A stretch of 64,000 nucleotides of DNA from Spisula solida (GCA_947247005.1 OX365944.1:6150501-6214500); one strand, 5' to 3'; shown: positions 33,597 to 44,920, counted from the first letter of the stretch. Notes: generated from the letters alone by a model not told the origin. Made by a program: numbers and translations.

Positions 33597-35905
33597 ATCA
33601 GTCCGCAGGAGTTTGATCAATCTACAGAATACCTACACAGGAGAGCCAATACAGACCTTGATCAATCTACAGAATACCTACACAGGAGAGCCAATACAGA
33701 CCTTGATCAATCTACAGAATACCTACACAGGAGAGCCAAGACAGACCTTGATCAAACCACAGAATATCTACACAGGAGAGCCAATACAGACCTTGATCAA
33801 TCTACAGAATACCTACACAGGAGAGCCAATACTGACCTTGATCAGTCCACAGAATACCTACACAGGAGAGCCAATACTGACCTTGGTCAAACCACAGAAT
33901 ACCTACACAGGAGAGCCAATACAGACCTTGATCAGTCCACAGAATACCTACACAGGAGAGCCAATACTGACCTTGATCAGTCCACAGAATACCTACACAG
34001 GAGAGCCAATAATATCCTTGATCAGTCCACAGAATATCTACACAGGAGAGCCAATACAGACCTTGATCAAACCACAGAATACCTACACAGGAGAGCCAAT
34101 ACTATCCTTGATCAAACCACAGAATACCTACACAGGAGAGCCAATACTATCCTTGATCAGTCCACAGAATACCTACACAGGAGAGCCAAGACAGACCTTG
34201 ATCAAACCACAGAATACATACACAGGAGAGCCAATACTATCCTTGATCAGTCCACAGAATACCTACACAGGAGAGCCAATACTATCCTTGATCAGTCCAC
34301 AGAATACCTACACAGGAGAGCCAATACTATCCTTGATCAGTCCACAGAATACCTACACAGGAGAGCCAATACTATCCTTGATCAGTCCACAGAATACCTA
34401 CACAGGAGAGCCAATACTGACCTTGGTCAAACCACAGAATACCTACACAGGAGAGCCAATACAGACCTTGATCGGTCCACAGAATACCTACACAGGAGAG
34501 CCAATACTGACCTTGATCAGTCCACAGAATACCTACACAGGAGAGCCAATACTGACCTTGATCAAACCACAGAATACCTACACAGGAGAGCCAATACTAT
34601 CCTTGATCAAACCACAGAATACCTACACAGGAGAACCAATACTATCCTTGATCAGTCCACAGAATACCTACACAGGAGAGCCAAGACAGACCTTGATCAA
34701 ACCACAGAATACATACACAGGAGAGCCAATACTATCCTTGATCAGTCCACAGAATACCTACACAGGAGAGCCAATACTATCCTTGATCAGTCCACAGAAT
34801 ACCTACACAGGAGAGCCTATACTATCCTTGATCAGTCCACAGAATACCTACACAGGAGAGCCAATACTATCCTTGATCAGTCCACAGAATACCTACACAG
34901 GAGAGCCAATACTATCCTTGATCAGTCCACAGAATACCTACACAGGAGAGCCAATACTATCCTTGATCAGTCCACAGAATACCTACACAGGAGAGCCAAT
35001 ACTATCCTTGATCAAACCAAAGAATACCTACACAGGAGAGCCAATACTATCCTTGATCAGTCCACAGAATACCTACACAGGAGAGCCAATAATATCCTTG
35101 ATCAGTCCACAGAATACCTACACAGGAGAGCCAATACTGACCTTGATCAGTCCACAGAATACCTACACAGGAGAGCCAATACTATCCTTGATCAGTCCAC
35201 AGAATACCTACACAGGAGAGCCAAGACAGACCTTGATCAAACCACAGAATACCTACACAGGAGAGCCAATACTATCCTTGATCAGTCCACAGAATACCTA
35301 CACAAGAGAGCCAATACTATCCTTGATCAGTCCACAGAATACCTACACAGGAGAGCCAATACTATCCTTGATCAGTCCACAGAATACCTACACAGGAGAG
35401 CCAATACAGACCTTGATCAGTCCACAGAATACCTACACAGGAGAGCCAATACTATCCTTGATCAGTCCACAGAATACCTACACAGGAGAGCCAATACTAT
35501 CCTTGATCAGTCCACAGAATACCTACACAGGAGAGCCAATACTATCCTTGATCAAACCACAGAATACCTACACAGGAGAGCCAATACTATCCTTGATCAG
35601 TCCACAGAATACCTACACAGGAGAGCCAATACTATCCTTGATCAGTCCACAGAATACCTACACAGGAGAGCCAATACTATCCTTGATCAAACCACAGAAT
35701 ACCTACACAGGAGAGCCAATACTATCCTTGATCAGTCCACAGAATACCTACACAGGAGAGCCAAGACAGACCTTGATCAGTCCACAGAATACATACACAG
35801 AAGAGCCAAGACAGACCTTGATCAAACCACAGAATACCTACACAGGAGAGCCAAGACAGACCTTGACAAGTCCACAGAATATCTACACAGGAGAGCCAAG
35901 TCATA
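33597..35905. repeat. Minisatellite, 45-bp unit, about 51 copies
   Basis: AATACCTACACAGGAGAGCC plus AATACTATCCTTGATCAGTCCACAG repeats about 51 times. Units differ at two hot spots: ACAGACC/ACTATCC/ACTGACC and ATCTAC/AGTCCAC/AAACCAC. The plus strand stays open for 766 codons with the period NTYTGEPILSLISPQ, but it opens at a TTG, contains no ATG, has no adjoining coding sequence, and has a repeat length divisible by three. I regard it as non-coding. The TGEP string is not a zinc-finger linker, as no Cys/His pairs occur. Confidence 0.95.
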
Positions 35906-36099
35906 CATTTTAATGAGTTTTGATATTATCCAGGTACACAATGACTTGACTCAGTAATATATGAATTGATCAATTTGTACTTAATTGTAATTCCATTTAA
36001 ACCACAAAGGCACTGATCCTAACATTATCATCTAGTATCCAATACCAGGGAAGTTACACAATGTCAAAAAGAACCCATCAATTTTTCACACAAGCTGAT

Positions 36100-36238
36100 T
36101 AATATTGATCTAATTTAATTGGAGAATAAGGATAACCAATCATATCACCTGTTACTGACCAAGAATTTAATGTGGTGTGATCTCATTGGTCGTCCTTATC
36201 CTTAAGTCAAGTAAGGTCAATATTGAATACCACCCCAG
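36100..36238. mobile_element. MITE, GGGTGGTATTCAATATT family (copy 2)
   Basis: It shares AATTGGAGAATAAGGATA, CCAATCATATCACCTGTTAC and the right end AATATTGAATACCACCCC with the copy at 9486-9634. Its left terminus is eroded before AATATTGATC. Confidence 0.85.
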
Positions 36239-36374
36239 GATACTAACAAATATAGGTAGCAAAAATCATAAAGTAATTTTGGAACTTATCAACTATCAAG
36301 GATACAAACAATGTGAATTTAACACCTACACTTTTTTCTAGTTGCATTTGTTATCATCAACACTTGTTGTTATT

Positions 36375-36705
36375 GTTTGTTGCCAAGGAAGCAGCATATT
36401 GTGTTTGTTGTTGTTGCCAAGGATCACCATGTTGTTGTCAAGGAAGCAGCATATTGTGTTTGTTGTTGTTGCCAAGGATCACCATGTTGTTGTCAAGGAA
36501 GCAGCACATTGTCATTATCAAGGACACATATTATCATCAAGGACACATCAATTGTTGTTGTCAAGAAGACAACATGTTTTTGTTGTTGTCAAGAATTCAA
36601 CATTTTTGTTGTTGTCAAGGAAGCAGCATGTTGTTGTCAAGGATTCAACATTTTTCTTATAGTCAAGGATGCAGCATTTGTTGTTGTCAAGGAAACAGCA
36701 AATCA
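36375..36705. repeat. Complex TTG-rich tandem repeat
   Basis: TTGTTGTTGTCAAGGAAGCA and TTGCCAAGGATCACCATG alternate. An exact 60-bp-scale duplication occurs at 36390-36510 and the copies become shorter and more diverged rightwards. Frames open here are low-complexity artefacts. Confidence 0.85.
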
Positions 36706-36949
36706 TTCCTTGTACATCCGAAATAGGAATTTTAGAAATGTTTAAGAACTCACAACTGACGCAACAAATGTTGATCTTACTTTGCAGAACATATACATAA
36801 AATATTCATCAACTTCTTCCTAATTTCATTCAACAAAGAAACACATAATTCAGCATTGACTATAAAGAGTTGAAATGCACCAAATATCCTGACAGAGCAT
36901 GCAATACTTTATCACCAAGTAATCTTCAAAGGTATTAAAAAAAAACTAC
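36706..36949. other. Unique sequence, nothing recognised
   Basis: No feature was recognised. Confidence 0.4.
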
Positions 36950-37018
36950 CTCACTCCACAGAGAGCGACTGATGCCACATTAGTAGCCAAGATAGCGATG
37001 CAAATAATGGTAAAAAAC
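36950..37018 (-). CDS. Possible exon coding a hydrophobic segment
   Basis: On the minus strand 69 bp lie between GATGCAG and GTGAG|GTAGTT. Read with one leading base it gives 22 codons including FFTIICIAILATNVASVALC, a run long and hydrophobic enough for a membrane helix. An upstream TGA in the same frame means the acceptor must be used. The phase would be compatible with one reading of the exon at 47174-47247 (two leftover bases). The acceptor's pyrimidine tract is poor, so this may be chance. Confidence 0.2.
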
Positions 37019-37444
37019 CTGCATCACTGCACATATCTGCCCTTTGATTATTTTAATCTGACATCAAACATGTTAAACACTTCTTGAACATGTAGCGGCA
37101 GCATTTTTTTTTCAATAAAAAAATCCTTTTATCAAATCAAATGTCACCAGCTACAGTACTTTGATTAATGGGTACATCATCAATCAGGTACCACAGCTGG
37201 GTGTAAATCTTGTAAACTTCACAACGATGTTACTTTTTACATCTTAATCCTCATGTGCCTCAATAATGATTTTTTATTAGTGGATTGAAATATAGTAACT
37301 ATACTTGTCGTTCTAAACGGTGAATAAAATTATTTCTATCAAAATTTGAAAATGACTAGATGCACAAAATTGTGAGACTGGAAGGGCTATGGTGTAATAA
37401 TGTTATATCGTATAATTCAAAATTCTCAAAAATATTATTTTCTA
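37019..37444. other. AT-rich unique sequence, nothing recognised
   Basis: No feature was recognised. Confidence 0.4.
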
Positions 37445-37650
37445 ACAAATGGCTGACCATGTTTTTGATATAGGTGACCTTATATCGAACTTGATCTAGA
37501 TCTTGTAGACCAAGTTTGGCTAAAACTGTGACCTCTAGTGATTACACAAGGTTTTTCTGTAATTTGACCTTGTGACCTAGTTTTTTACCGTAGATGACCA
37601 TGTATTAAACTTGACCTAGATGAGTGATCACAAAAGCTCACTCTAGGTGA
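37445..37650. repeat. Dispersed GACCTTGTGACCTAG-type repeat
   Basis: Phrases such as GACCATGTTTTTGATATAGG, TGACCTTGTGACCTAGTTTT and AAACTTGACCTAGATGAGTG recur within the segment. From memory they resemble a dispersed repeat frequent in bivalve genomes. No second full copy was found in this window. Confidence 0.4.
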
Positions 37651-37656
37651 AAAAAG

Positions 37657-38432
37657 TCATAGTCCATATTCATACTGTACAAGCCTTTACCAGTCATACT
37701 GTACAAGCCTTTACTCGTCATATTGTACAAGCCTTAACTAGTCAAACTGTACAAGCCTTAACCAGTCATACTGTACAAGCCTTAACCAGTCATACTGTAC
37801 AAGCCTTAACCAGTCATACTGAACAAGCCTTATCCAGTCATACTGTACAAGCCTTAACCAGACATACTGTACAAGCCTTAACTAGTCATACTGTACAAGC
37901 CTTAACCAGACATACTGCACAAGCCTTAACTAGTCATACTGTACAAGCCTTAACCAGTCATACTGTACAAGCCTTAACCAGTCATACTGTACAAGCCTTT
38001 ACACGTCATACTGTACAAGCCTTAACTAGTCATACTGTACAAGTCATACTGTACAAGCCTTAACCAGTCATACTGTACAAACCTAAACCAGTCATACTGC
38101 ACAAGCCTTAACTAGTCATACTGTACAAGCCTTAACCAGACATACTGTACAAGCCTTAACCAGTCATACTGTACAAGCCTTAACCAGACATACTGTACAA
38201 GCCTTAACCAGTCATACTGTACATGCCTTAACCAGTCATACTGCACAAGCCTTTACTAGTCATACTGTACAAGCCTTAACCAGTCATACTGTACAAGCCT
38301 TAACCAGTCATACTGTACAAGCCTTTACTAGTCATACTGTACAAGCCTTAACCAGTCATACTGTACAAGCCTTAACCATTCATACTATACAAGCCTTAAC
38401 TAGTCATACTGTACAAGCCTTAACAAGTCATC
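37657..38432. repeat. Minisatellite, 24-bp unit, about 32 copies
   Basis: GTCATACTGTACAAGCCTTA plus ACCA repeats about 32 times, with common variants CTAGTCATAC, CCAGACATAC and TTTACTAGTC. A deleted unit near 38041-38046 breaks the otherwise open plus-strand frame. Confidence 0.95.
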
Positions 38433-38937
38433 CTCAGATAATGCAGATTTGTCACGAATGTGTGCAGACATGGAATATAATAATTGCAATGGACTAAATG
38501 CATCATAATGTCTGTAAATGATAGCATGTTACAACATATTAAGCACATAATTAGAACTCTATGACCAACTTCATTATGTCAACATCAACGTTACTTCATT
38601 TTAATTACTGAAAATACTTCAACAAGTATCATATCGTTTGACATCTTAAATGAATCGGAGTACTCAATTGATTAGAATCTAAGAACTTTTTATATTGAGT
38701 AGTCCACATCAAATAATGGCTTTATTGATTTGTCATTGCCTTTATCATTGAACAGATTGAAGAAAACACGGGTCATAAAAACTATGGTAACGTAAATCCT
38801 CAATAAAATGCAATATGTCGCCATCAGGCAGTAACAAATTCCAAGAATTTATTAAGAATTACAAAAAGAAAGTAGTTCTAACCGTAAGTTTCGTAATAGG
38901 ACCAGATGAACTTACTACATATTTGCACTCAAAAAGG
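38433..38937. other. AT-rich unique sequence, nothing recognised
   Basis: No feature was recognised. Confidence 0.4.
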
Positions 38938-39145
38938 TACTGTAAACCAGTTTACTTTCGCAAATACTAACTTTCACATTTTGCTGATCGTTATATTTGT
39001 TACTACAAACATTCGCGTTTTTAAGTTGCCTGCAATGTCCATATTAATGTTTTTAGAAATTTACGGCAACTTAATTTCGTGAAACTCTTCCACTCCCGAA
39101 CTCCACAATATTAAATCACGCAAAATAATTTCTTGGTTTACAGTA
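38938..39145. mobile_element. MITE, TACTGTAAAC ends (copy 2)
   Basis: It starts TACTGTAAACCAGTTTACTT, ends TTGGTTTACAGTA, and shares TTAAGTTGCCTGCAATGTCC with the copy at 2008-2220. Several CG dinucleotides of that copy are CA or TG here, as expected of methylation-driven decay. Confidence 0.85.
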
Positions 39146-39354
39146 ATAAGACAATGTAATTTTACAATCATATTCAAGTTTCATTGCGATCTAACTACGA
39201 AGGTCAAGGTAAGTGGCAGGAATTCTAAAAGTTCCAAGGGCCAACCTGATTATCCTATCTGATCTGACTTCAAAACTTTGAATTTAGAAAGAAGGAAATT
39301 GGCTGAAAAGAGGACACACACCATTAGGTCAAAGTAGCCATGTTTTTTTCTAAT

Positions 39355-39480
39355 AAATTATAATAATAATAATAACTACTTTATTTTGAGAGGCGACACA
39401 GTTGGGCAAGCCCAGTCTTCCCTGTGGTAAAACATGTATACAGAAATGGTATGACATAAACAATAAACAGTCAGGAGAAC
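39355..39480 (-). mobile_element. 3' end of a non-LTR retrotransposon, (TTA)n tail
   Basis: On the minus strand it ends in AATAAAGTAGTTATTATTAT, a simple TTA tail typical of LINE 3' ends. A GC-rich hairpin, TGGGCTTGCCCA, lies about 30 bp upstream of the tail. It parallels 2221-2347 in layout but not sequence. No coding remains. Confidence 0.5.
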
Positions 39481-39842
39481 AACAACAGCATATAACAATA
39501 TTATAGGTTGATTTTCAACCTGTCGCAGGTGTTTTGCCATTGAATATTACTTGGGTGGACCAATGAGATAAATACAGGTACACTGTATAAAACAAGGGAT
39601 GTAACCTTGCAGCTACTTTTCACTTGCAAACCCTGTATACCATTCATGCTCAACTGCAGGTCTGATCTTCATAAATTGTTGTAGAGCTACTCACAAAATA
39701 AATTCTTCAAAATTTGTCTTTTTTTCATAATTCAAGGGCGATAACTTCTGTTTTTCACAAATCAAACTGGATAAAATCTGCATTACACTGTCAAATGGAG
39801 TAATACTGTCAAACCAGAGTTTTCAATGATATATAACATGTG
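39481..39842. other. Unique sequence, nothing recognised
   Basis: No feature was recognised. Confidence 0.4.
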
Positions 39843-40130
39843 AACAGAGACCTATCAACAGAAACCTGTCAACAGAGACCTGTCAACAGAGACCTATCAA
39901 CAGAGACCTGTCTACAGACACCTATCAACAGAGACCTGTCTACAGACACCTATCAACAGAGACCTATCAACAGAGACCTGTCAACAGACACCTATCAACA
40001 GAGACCTGTCTACAGACACCTATCAACAGAGACCTATCAACAGAGACCTGTCAACAGAGACCTGTCAACAGAGACCTGTCTACAGAGACCTGTCAACAGA
40101 GACCTGTCAACAGAGACCTGTCAACAAAAG
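39843..40130. repeat. Minisatellite, 14-bp unit, about 20 copies
   Basis: CAGAGACCTGTCAA repeats with variants CAGACACCTATCAA and CAGAGACCTGTCTA. The alternation of these variants gives a 28- to 42-bp higher-order pattern. Confidence 0.95.
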
Positions 40131-40543
40131 ACTACTTTTGCTTTTTCCATGGATGGTCTTTAAAGTCAGGTTTAGACTATTTATCAGAAAAGCATTCATC
40201 CTACCTAGTCCCAATCATCAATGGGCAACGAAATGGGCAACAAAATAATATTTTTGTTAAGTCTACCATAATTGCGATATCTCCAACTTAATTTCAAAAG
40301 CTTCCAGCTGACTTTAATTACTGAATAACTCATTTTAATAACATAAAATATAATTAAGTATGCAACTCTTCTTAATAACTTGTCATATTTGCTTTTATTT
40401 TTTACAAGTTTTTTATTGTTTATGTCAACTTAAACGACTTATTTCCAAGTATTTTCTCAAGTATTTTTCTAATTCTTTGAAGATGAATATATAGGTTAAA
40501 ATCACTGAAACCTTTGTTTCACGTCCTCAAACCAACTCCATAT
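40131..40543. other. AT-rich unique sequence, nothing recognised
   Basis: No feature was recognised. Confidence 0.4.
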
Positions 40544-40802
40544 ACACTCAACCACTTTTCTAATTGGTCACTTTTCAAACACGAAATACCTTAAACTTTG
40601 ATCATATCATTTGATGGAGAAAATGCAAAATTCATCGCATGAATGGCCACGCATACTTTGGCACATGCTTTTGATTTTTAATGATTTGAATGTTAGGACT
40701 ATTGCATAACACGTTTGTGAGCAACATATCCTCACAAATTATGATCACAGTTAAACGTATTTAGGGTTTAAACTGTGACCAATTAGAAAAGTGGTTGAGT
40801 GT
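40544..40802. mobile_element. MITE with perfect 28-bp inverted ends
   Basis: ACACTCAACCACTTTTCTAA continuing TTGGTCAC (40544-40571) is perfectly inverted at 40775-40802. The 259-bp element is non-coding. The undamaged ends suggest it is younger than its neighbours. Confidence 0.85.
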
Positions 40803-40831
40803 TTTTGGTCAGAGCCAAGCAAACAAACCAT

Positions 40832-41049
40832 TACTGTAAAATCATTACTTTTCAAGGGAGTTAAATTTTCGTTGATTTCGTTGATAAACTCTACCATGAA
40901 ATCTAATCCCCACGATTAAATGATCTCTCAAATTCAGACATGGGTAAACACTTAAATGTTCTATAATTTACAAATTAACGAAAATGCATTGTTATTTTTA
41001 TTAAAACCCACAAAATTTAATACCCACGAAAATATGTGATTTTACAGTA
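40832..41049. mobile_element. MITE, TACTGTAAAATCA ends
   Basis: TACTGTAAAATCA at the left is exactly inverted at the right (TGATTTTACAGTA). The 218-bp interior is AT-rich with CCCACGA motifs. Its ends share TACTGTAAA with the families at 22-244 and 2008-2220. Confidence 0.8.
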
Positions 41050-41303
41050 CTTAAATTTGTGCCAGGATTGCTACAACTATACATGAAAGTAGTTTCTGAT
41101 CTTATGACAAATAGTGTCTGTCAGGGCATACCAGACATCATTAAATTAAGCCAAGTTGAGAATATAGCACACTATAATATTGTGTAACATTATAACATAC
41201 CTACAAGTTTTATTGCCCTTTAATATAAATGTACAAAGATTTATAAAAGAAGGATTTATACGGAGGAAAATGAACATAAACAAAACTTGCTCTGAAAAAC
41301 AAT

Positions 41304-41479
41304 TACAGTACCTCTCTAGAGCGGCTCTCTGTATGGTGGCAACCTCTCTATAAAACACCTTCAAAATTTCCATAAGCTCATATTTACTCTAAATTTAACC
41401 TCTACAGAGCAACAACTTCTATGCAATGGCCAATATTTGCATCTCCAAAAGGGTGTTGCTCTACAGAGGTTGTACTGTA
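41304..41479. mobile_element. MITE, TACAGT...CCTCT ends (copy 2)
   Basis: TACAGTACCTCTCTAGAGCG at the left is matched inversely by GCTCTACAGAGGTTGTACTGTA-type sequence at the right. It is related to 15013-15195 by end sequence and by internal GAGCAAC and CAACCTCT motifs. Confidence 0.7.
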
Positions 41480-41566
41480 TTTAAAAAAATGTAGGAAATC
41501 CATGATGACTTTTCATTGCTAAAATGAGTATTCCGTCATCAACAAGTAGAATTTTTTACATGACTT

Positions 41567-42104
41567 CATCACAGGAGACAGTAACTTCTATAGAAGAGCT
41601 TGACAAAGGGAGCAAACTCAGGAGACAGTCACTTCAATAGAAGAGCTTTACAAAGGGAGCAAACACCAGAGACAGTCACTTCTATAGAAGAGCTTTACAA
41701 AGGGAGCAAACTCAGGAGACAGTCACTTCTAAAGAAGAGCTTTACAAAGGGAGCAAACTCAGGAGACAGTCACTTCTATAGAAGAGCTTTACAAAGGGAG
41801 CAAACTCAGGAGACAGTCACTTCTATAGAAGAGCTTTACAAAGGGAGCAAACTCAGGAGACAGTCACTTCTATAGAAGAGCTTTACAAAGGGAACAAACT
41901 CAGGAGACAGTCACTTCTATAGAAGAGCATTACAAAGGGAGCAAACTCAGGAGACAGTCACTTCTATAGAAGAGCTTTAAAATGGGAGCAAACTCAGGAG
42001 ACAGTCACTTCTATAGAAGAGCATTACAAAGGGAGCAAACTCAGGAGATAGTCATTTCTATAGAAGAGCTATACAAGGGAGCAAACACAGGACACAGTCG
42101 CTTC
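41567..42104. repeat. Minisatellite, 47-bp unit, about 11 copies
   Basis: ACTCAGGAGACAGTCACTTC plus TATAGAAGAGCTTTACAAAGGGAGCAA repeats every 47 bp. The array is cut by an inserted element at 42109 and its last half-unit reappears at 42563-42595. Confidence 0.9.
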
Positions 42105-42108
42105 TATA

Positions 42109-42562
42109 GGTCAAAAACCACTAAATGCATATGCGGACCAAAATCGGATACACTCAAATAGTTCTTACAGAAACTTCTGTTTGCCTGGAAATGGTGATAT
42201 GCCTTGACAAAATGGAACTAGAATCATCTTATTGAGTTTAAAGGTATTGTATAAGTGTAGTTGAATGAGTGAATGATTGTGTTTCATCTGAATATCTTGA
42301 GATTTTGGCATATTTGACAAAGCGAAAGTAGAGTAGGGTAAAACCCATCTTGGATCGGTCCATGCGTCTGTAAAAATTTGTCTACCGCCTTTGACAAACA
42401 AAATCTTTTTTATACTAAACATGACCCCCTGTTTTTTTGGTCTTATTTTGTAGCTGAAACATACTGCTTTTCAATGATATAGGTCTGTCAACTGGCCATA
42501 GACTTTAACATGATATAATCTGGGGCTAACAATTGTCACTTTACATTTAGTGGTTTGTGACC
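42109..42562. mobile_element. 454-bp element inserted in the 47-bp array
   Basis: GGTCAAAAACCACTAAATG at the left is matched inversely at the right (CATTTAGTGGTTTGTGACC, one mismatch). TATA flanks both sides (42105-42108, 42563-42566). Removing the element and one TATA restores CTTCTATAGAAGAGC, exactly as in intact neighbouring units. Because CTATAG is itself palindromic the target could be TA, TATA or CTATAG. No transposase frame is present. Confidence 0.85.
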
Positions 42563-42595
42563 TATAGAAGAGCTTTACAAAGGGAGCAAACTCAT
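42563..42595. repeat. Stranded end of the 47-bp array
   Basis: CTATAGAAGAGCTTTACAAA and GGGAGCAAACTCA continue the unit broken at 42104. Confidence 0.9.
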
Positions 42596-43825
42596 GACAA
42601 TCTCCAGCAACATAACTACAGATTTTAAAATTCTAGAACTGAAAATCATTTTCCTACACTTAAGTAGTAAACTGATCAAAGTGCACATATATAATGTCAA
42701 GGTTAAATATTTTCTTACACCATTTGAAATCATTCAAACACATTTTAAAACCACATCAGACAAAAAGGAATCAAGTATCAGTAAAGTTGAAATTCAATCC
42801 AATCAGAAGAAAAATGTTGGTCTCTACGGTAACATCCAGTCGTTTAAATGGCACTGCTGACTTAGCTGTCTAAGAGCCTCTTTTTCCCACAAATTACCAT
42901 AAGTAGTCACTGACTTTCACTTTTGCAAACTTAATGGTTATCAGCAGTAAGTATTTTTCAAGGTCACTCACATTCAAGGTCAGTCTAGCAAGGTCACTCT
43001 TTCAAGGTAAGTTCATACAGAGCTTTAAGTACACAAAATATCTTTAAATTAAACACAATCATAAAGATTACTCATCTAAAGTAGATTAATTTGTACAAAA
43101 AATAAATAGATTAAAACTATTTTGTGGAGCAGAATAGCTTTTGAGTTTGCTTTTTTCACGCTTAAATATGATCAGTATAAGAAAATTGGACCTGCCAAGG
43201 GAATTACTAACATTGGTTGATCACAGACTGTACAAATTTATTCATCTATTGACAGAATGTAGCAAAGTGAATGGTTATTTAATGGGATACACTTTACATA
43301 CAAACAGGGCTGTCACTCACCAGCAATCAAAATTCACGGACTTCACAGAATTTCCACTGACCCGATTCAGAAATTCCCTGACCACAATTTGCTAGAAGTC
43401 TACTTCTACCGTCCAAATACATTTTGGGAATGCTTCTTCATTTGTATTCACAAACGGAAGTGAAATACTCCTTAAACAAGACGAGTTATAGCGTTGCTAA
43501 GCAATTACTTTCTTGTACAAGTTTTAGTAATTGATGAAGTTTTATGGCAAAATAAATGTCAGCTTTGTTAATTCACACAAAATGGCCACTGGAAGTGTTT
43601 TCAGATAGGAAGTGTTTCGTCTATTTCGCGCATGTTCAGCATAATATGAAATGACAATCTTTATTATTAGACTTGCATTGACGAGCACTTGGAACCATGG
43701 TGATTATTGGTATTAATTTGACTTTGAGAAAAAGACGGAGAGTTGTAGATAGTCTAAATATCATAACATTTTTGTTATACAGTGCCACAAACTGAGCGTG
43801 TTGTCTCCTAGTGTCACTTTAGTGG
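42596..43825. other. Unique sequence, nothing firm recognised
   Basis: CAAGGTCACTC motifs recur near 42958-43010. AATTCCCTGACCAC near 43370 echoes the TTCCCTGAC element at 18623-19074. Frames at 42594-42860 and 43141-43395 have no recognisable domain. Confidence 0.35.
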
Positions 43826-44294
43826 TATATCCTTTCCGCTACCATAGCGTACTAATGCAGACTGGCCGGGATGGCCATTTCGGCCTTCCGTAGTTTACGA
43901 CCTAAATGCCCTAATTCAGGAATTTTTGCTGTCATGGGTACACATGCATCCCAGACTAAAGGATATGACGGGCCCAAGGTTGTGCACAGGTTTTTGGGCC
44001 TGCTGGCCCCCTTTAAAGAAGGCTTTGAATGTAGGTTTTCCAAAACTGAAATAACTGGTCATATCCGCCATTGCAGTATGAATTCCTGGGGTCACTGTCA
44101 CATCGTCATTTCCGGTGACCTTCAGTCGAAATGTTGACAATTTTGCCTACTTTCACTTTCGAGTAGGTGTGTAGCATCTGGATGAATCGAGTTTTTATTA
44201 GTGCTACAAGTCAATAATGTCTCAGGGACGGAGTATAGGGTCCATATGAATTTCTCCTAGCCCCCCAAAAAATTGTGGTAGCGGAAAGGATATA
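43826..44294. mobile_element. MITE, TATATCCTTTCCGCTACCA ends
   Basis: TATATCCTTTCCGCTACCA (43826-43844) is exactly inverted at 44276-44294. The right half reappears inverted at 58661-58855 (shared GTCTCAGGGAC, GCTACAAGT, CTACTTTCACTTTCGA), showing a dispersed family. The 88-codon plus-strand frame inside (43871-44137) and its minus-strand shadow are open by chance or are old captured sequence; I see no domain. Confidence 0.75.
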
Positions 44295-44720
44295 GGTCAT
44301 TGTATAATTCGAGAGCCATAAACTAGACTCAAACATTAGTTTAGCAATTAGCGCAAGGAAATGAGGATTTTCTGGGAAACTAGAACTTTCTAATCAACCA
44401 ATTTATAGACCAAATTCTGAAATTACGATAAACTTTACAAACTTTTCAATTTTCATGCAGAAGTTAAAATGTTCCGCACATTAATGATCTAATCATATGA
44501 AACTAACACATATAATGGAAAACAATGAAGCAGACGCTTGTACAACTTGAGGTAGCAGACGTAAATAATGTAACAATAGACACATAATGTTATGTTCTAA
44601 AAGTGGAAAATCTTGTAAATGATAATCCATGAAATTTTGGGAGATTTTAACAGAAGTTTCCGAAATACTGCAGACGTCATGGAAAAAACCAAGCAACTGA
44701 AAACAATGGTAGGTTGTAAT
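44295..44720. other. AT-rich unique sequence, nothing recognised
   Basis: No feature was recognised. Confidence 0.4.
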
Positions 44721-44920
44721 TCAATGAGCCCCGAAGAAATAAATCAGTTTTATACAACTAGAGGTTCTTAATGGCACAATATCGCTCCCCTGAATACCAA
44801 TGTATTGTAAACAAGAAATTTGAAAGTGATTTTCAAGCCAGATAGAAATATGACCCCTGTGGGCTACCATCTTCAGTGTGAACATATCATGTGGTATCTC
44901 ATGTAAATTGTTTGCCAAGA
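44721..44920 (-). CDS. Probable exon (leucine-rich-repeat-like start), 3' boundary uncertain
   Basis: On the minus strand a strong acceptor (GAGCTGAC branch-like site, then TTTTCTCTTGCAG) precedes an open frame from 44920. Read with two leading bases it begins LANNLHEIPHDMFTLK, which has the L..N.L..IP.D.F..L spacing of a leucine-rich repeat, and stays open to a TGA near 44721. Possible donors are GATG|GTAGCC (about 44868) and CATTG|GTATTC (about 44807); otherwise it would be a terminal exon. It lies about 2.3 kb downstream of the exon at 47174-47247, whose second reading frame joins it in phase. The protein is not identified. Confidence 0.35.

Noticed and set aside
33613..35913. 766-codon frame considered as a repetitive secreted or zinc-finger-like protein
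   Set aside because: It starts at TTG, has no ATG, no signal peptide and no Cys/His pairs. It exists because 45 is a multiple of three and the unit lacks stops.
43871..44137. 88-codon frame, with open frames on the opposite strand
   Set aside because: It lies wholly inside a MITE with perfect inverted ends and a second genomic copy.
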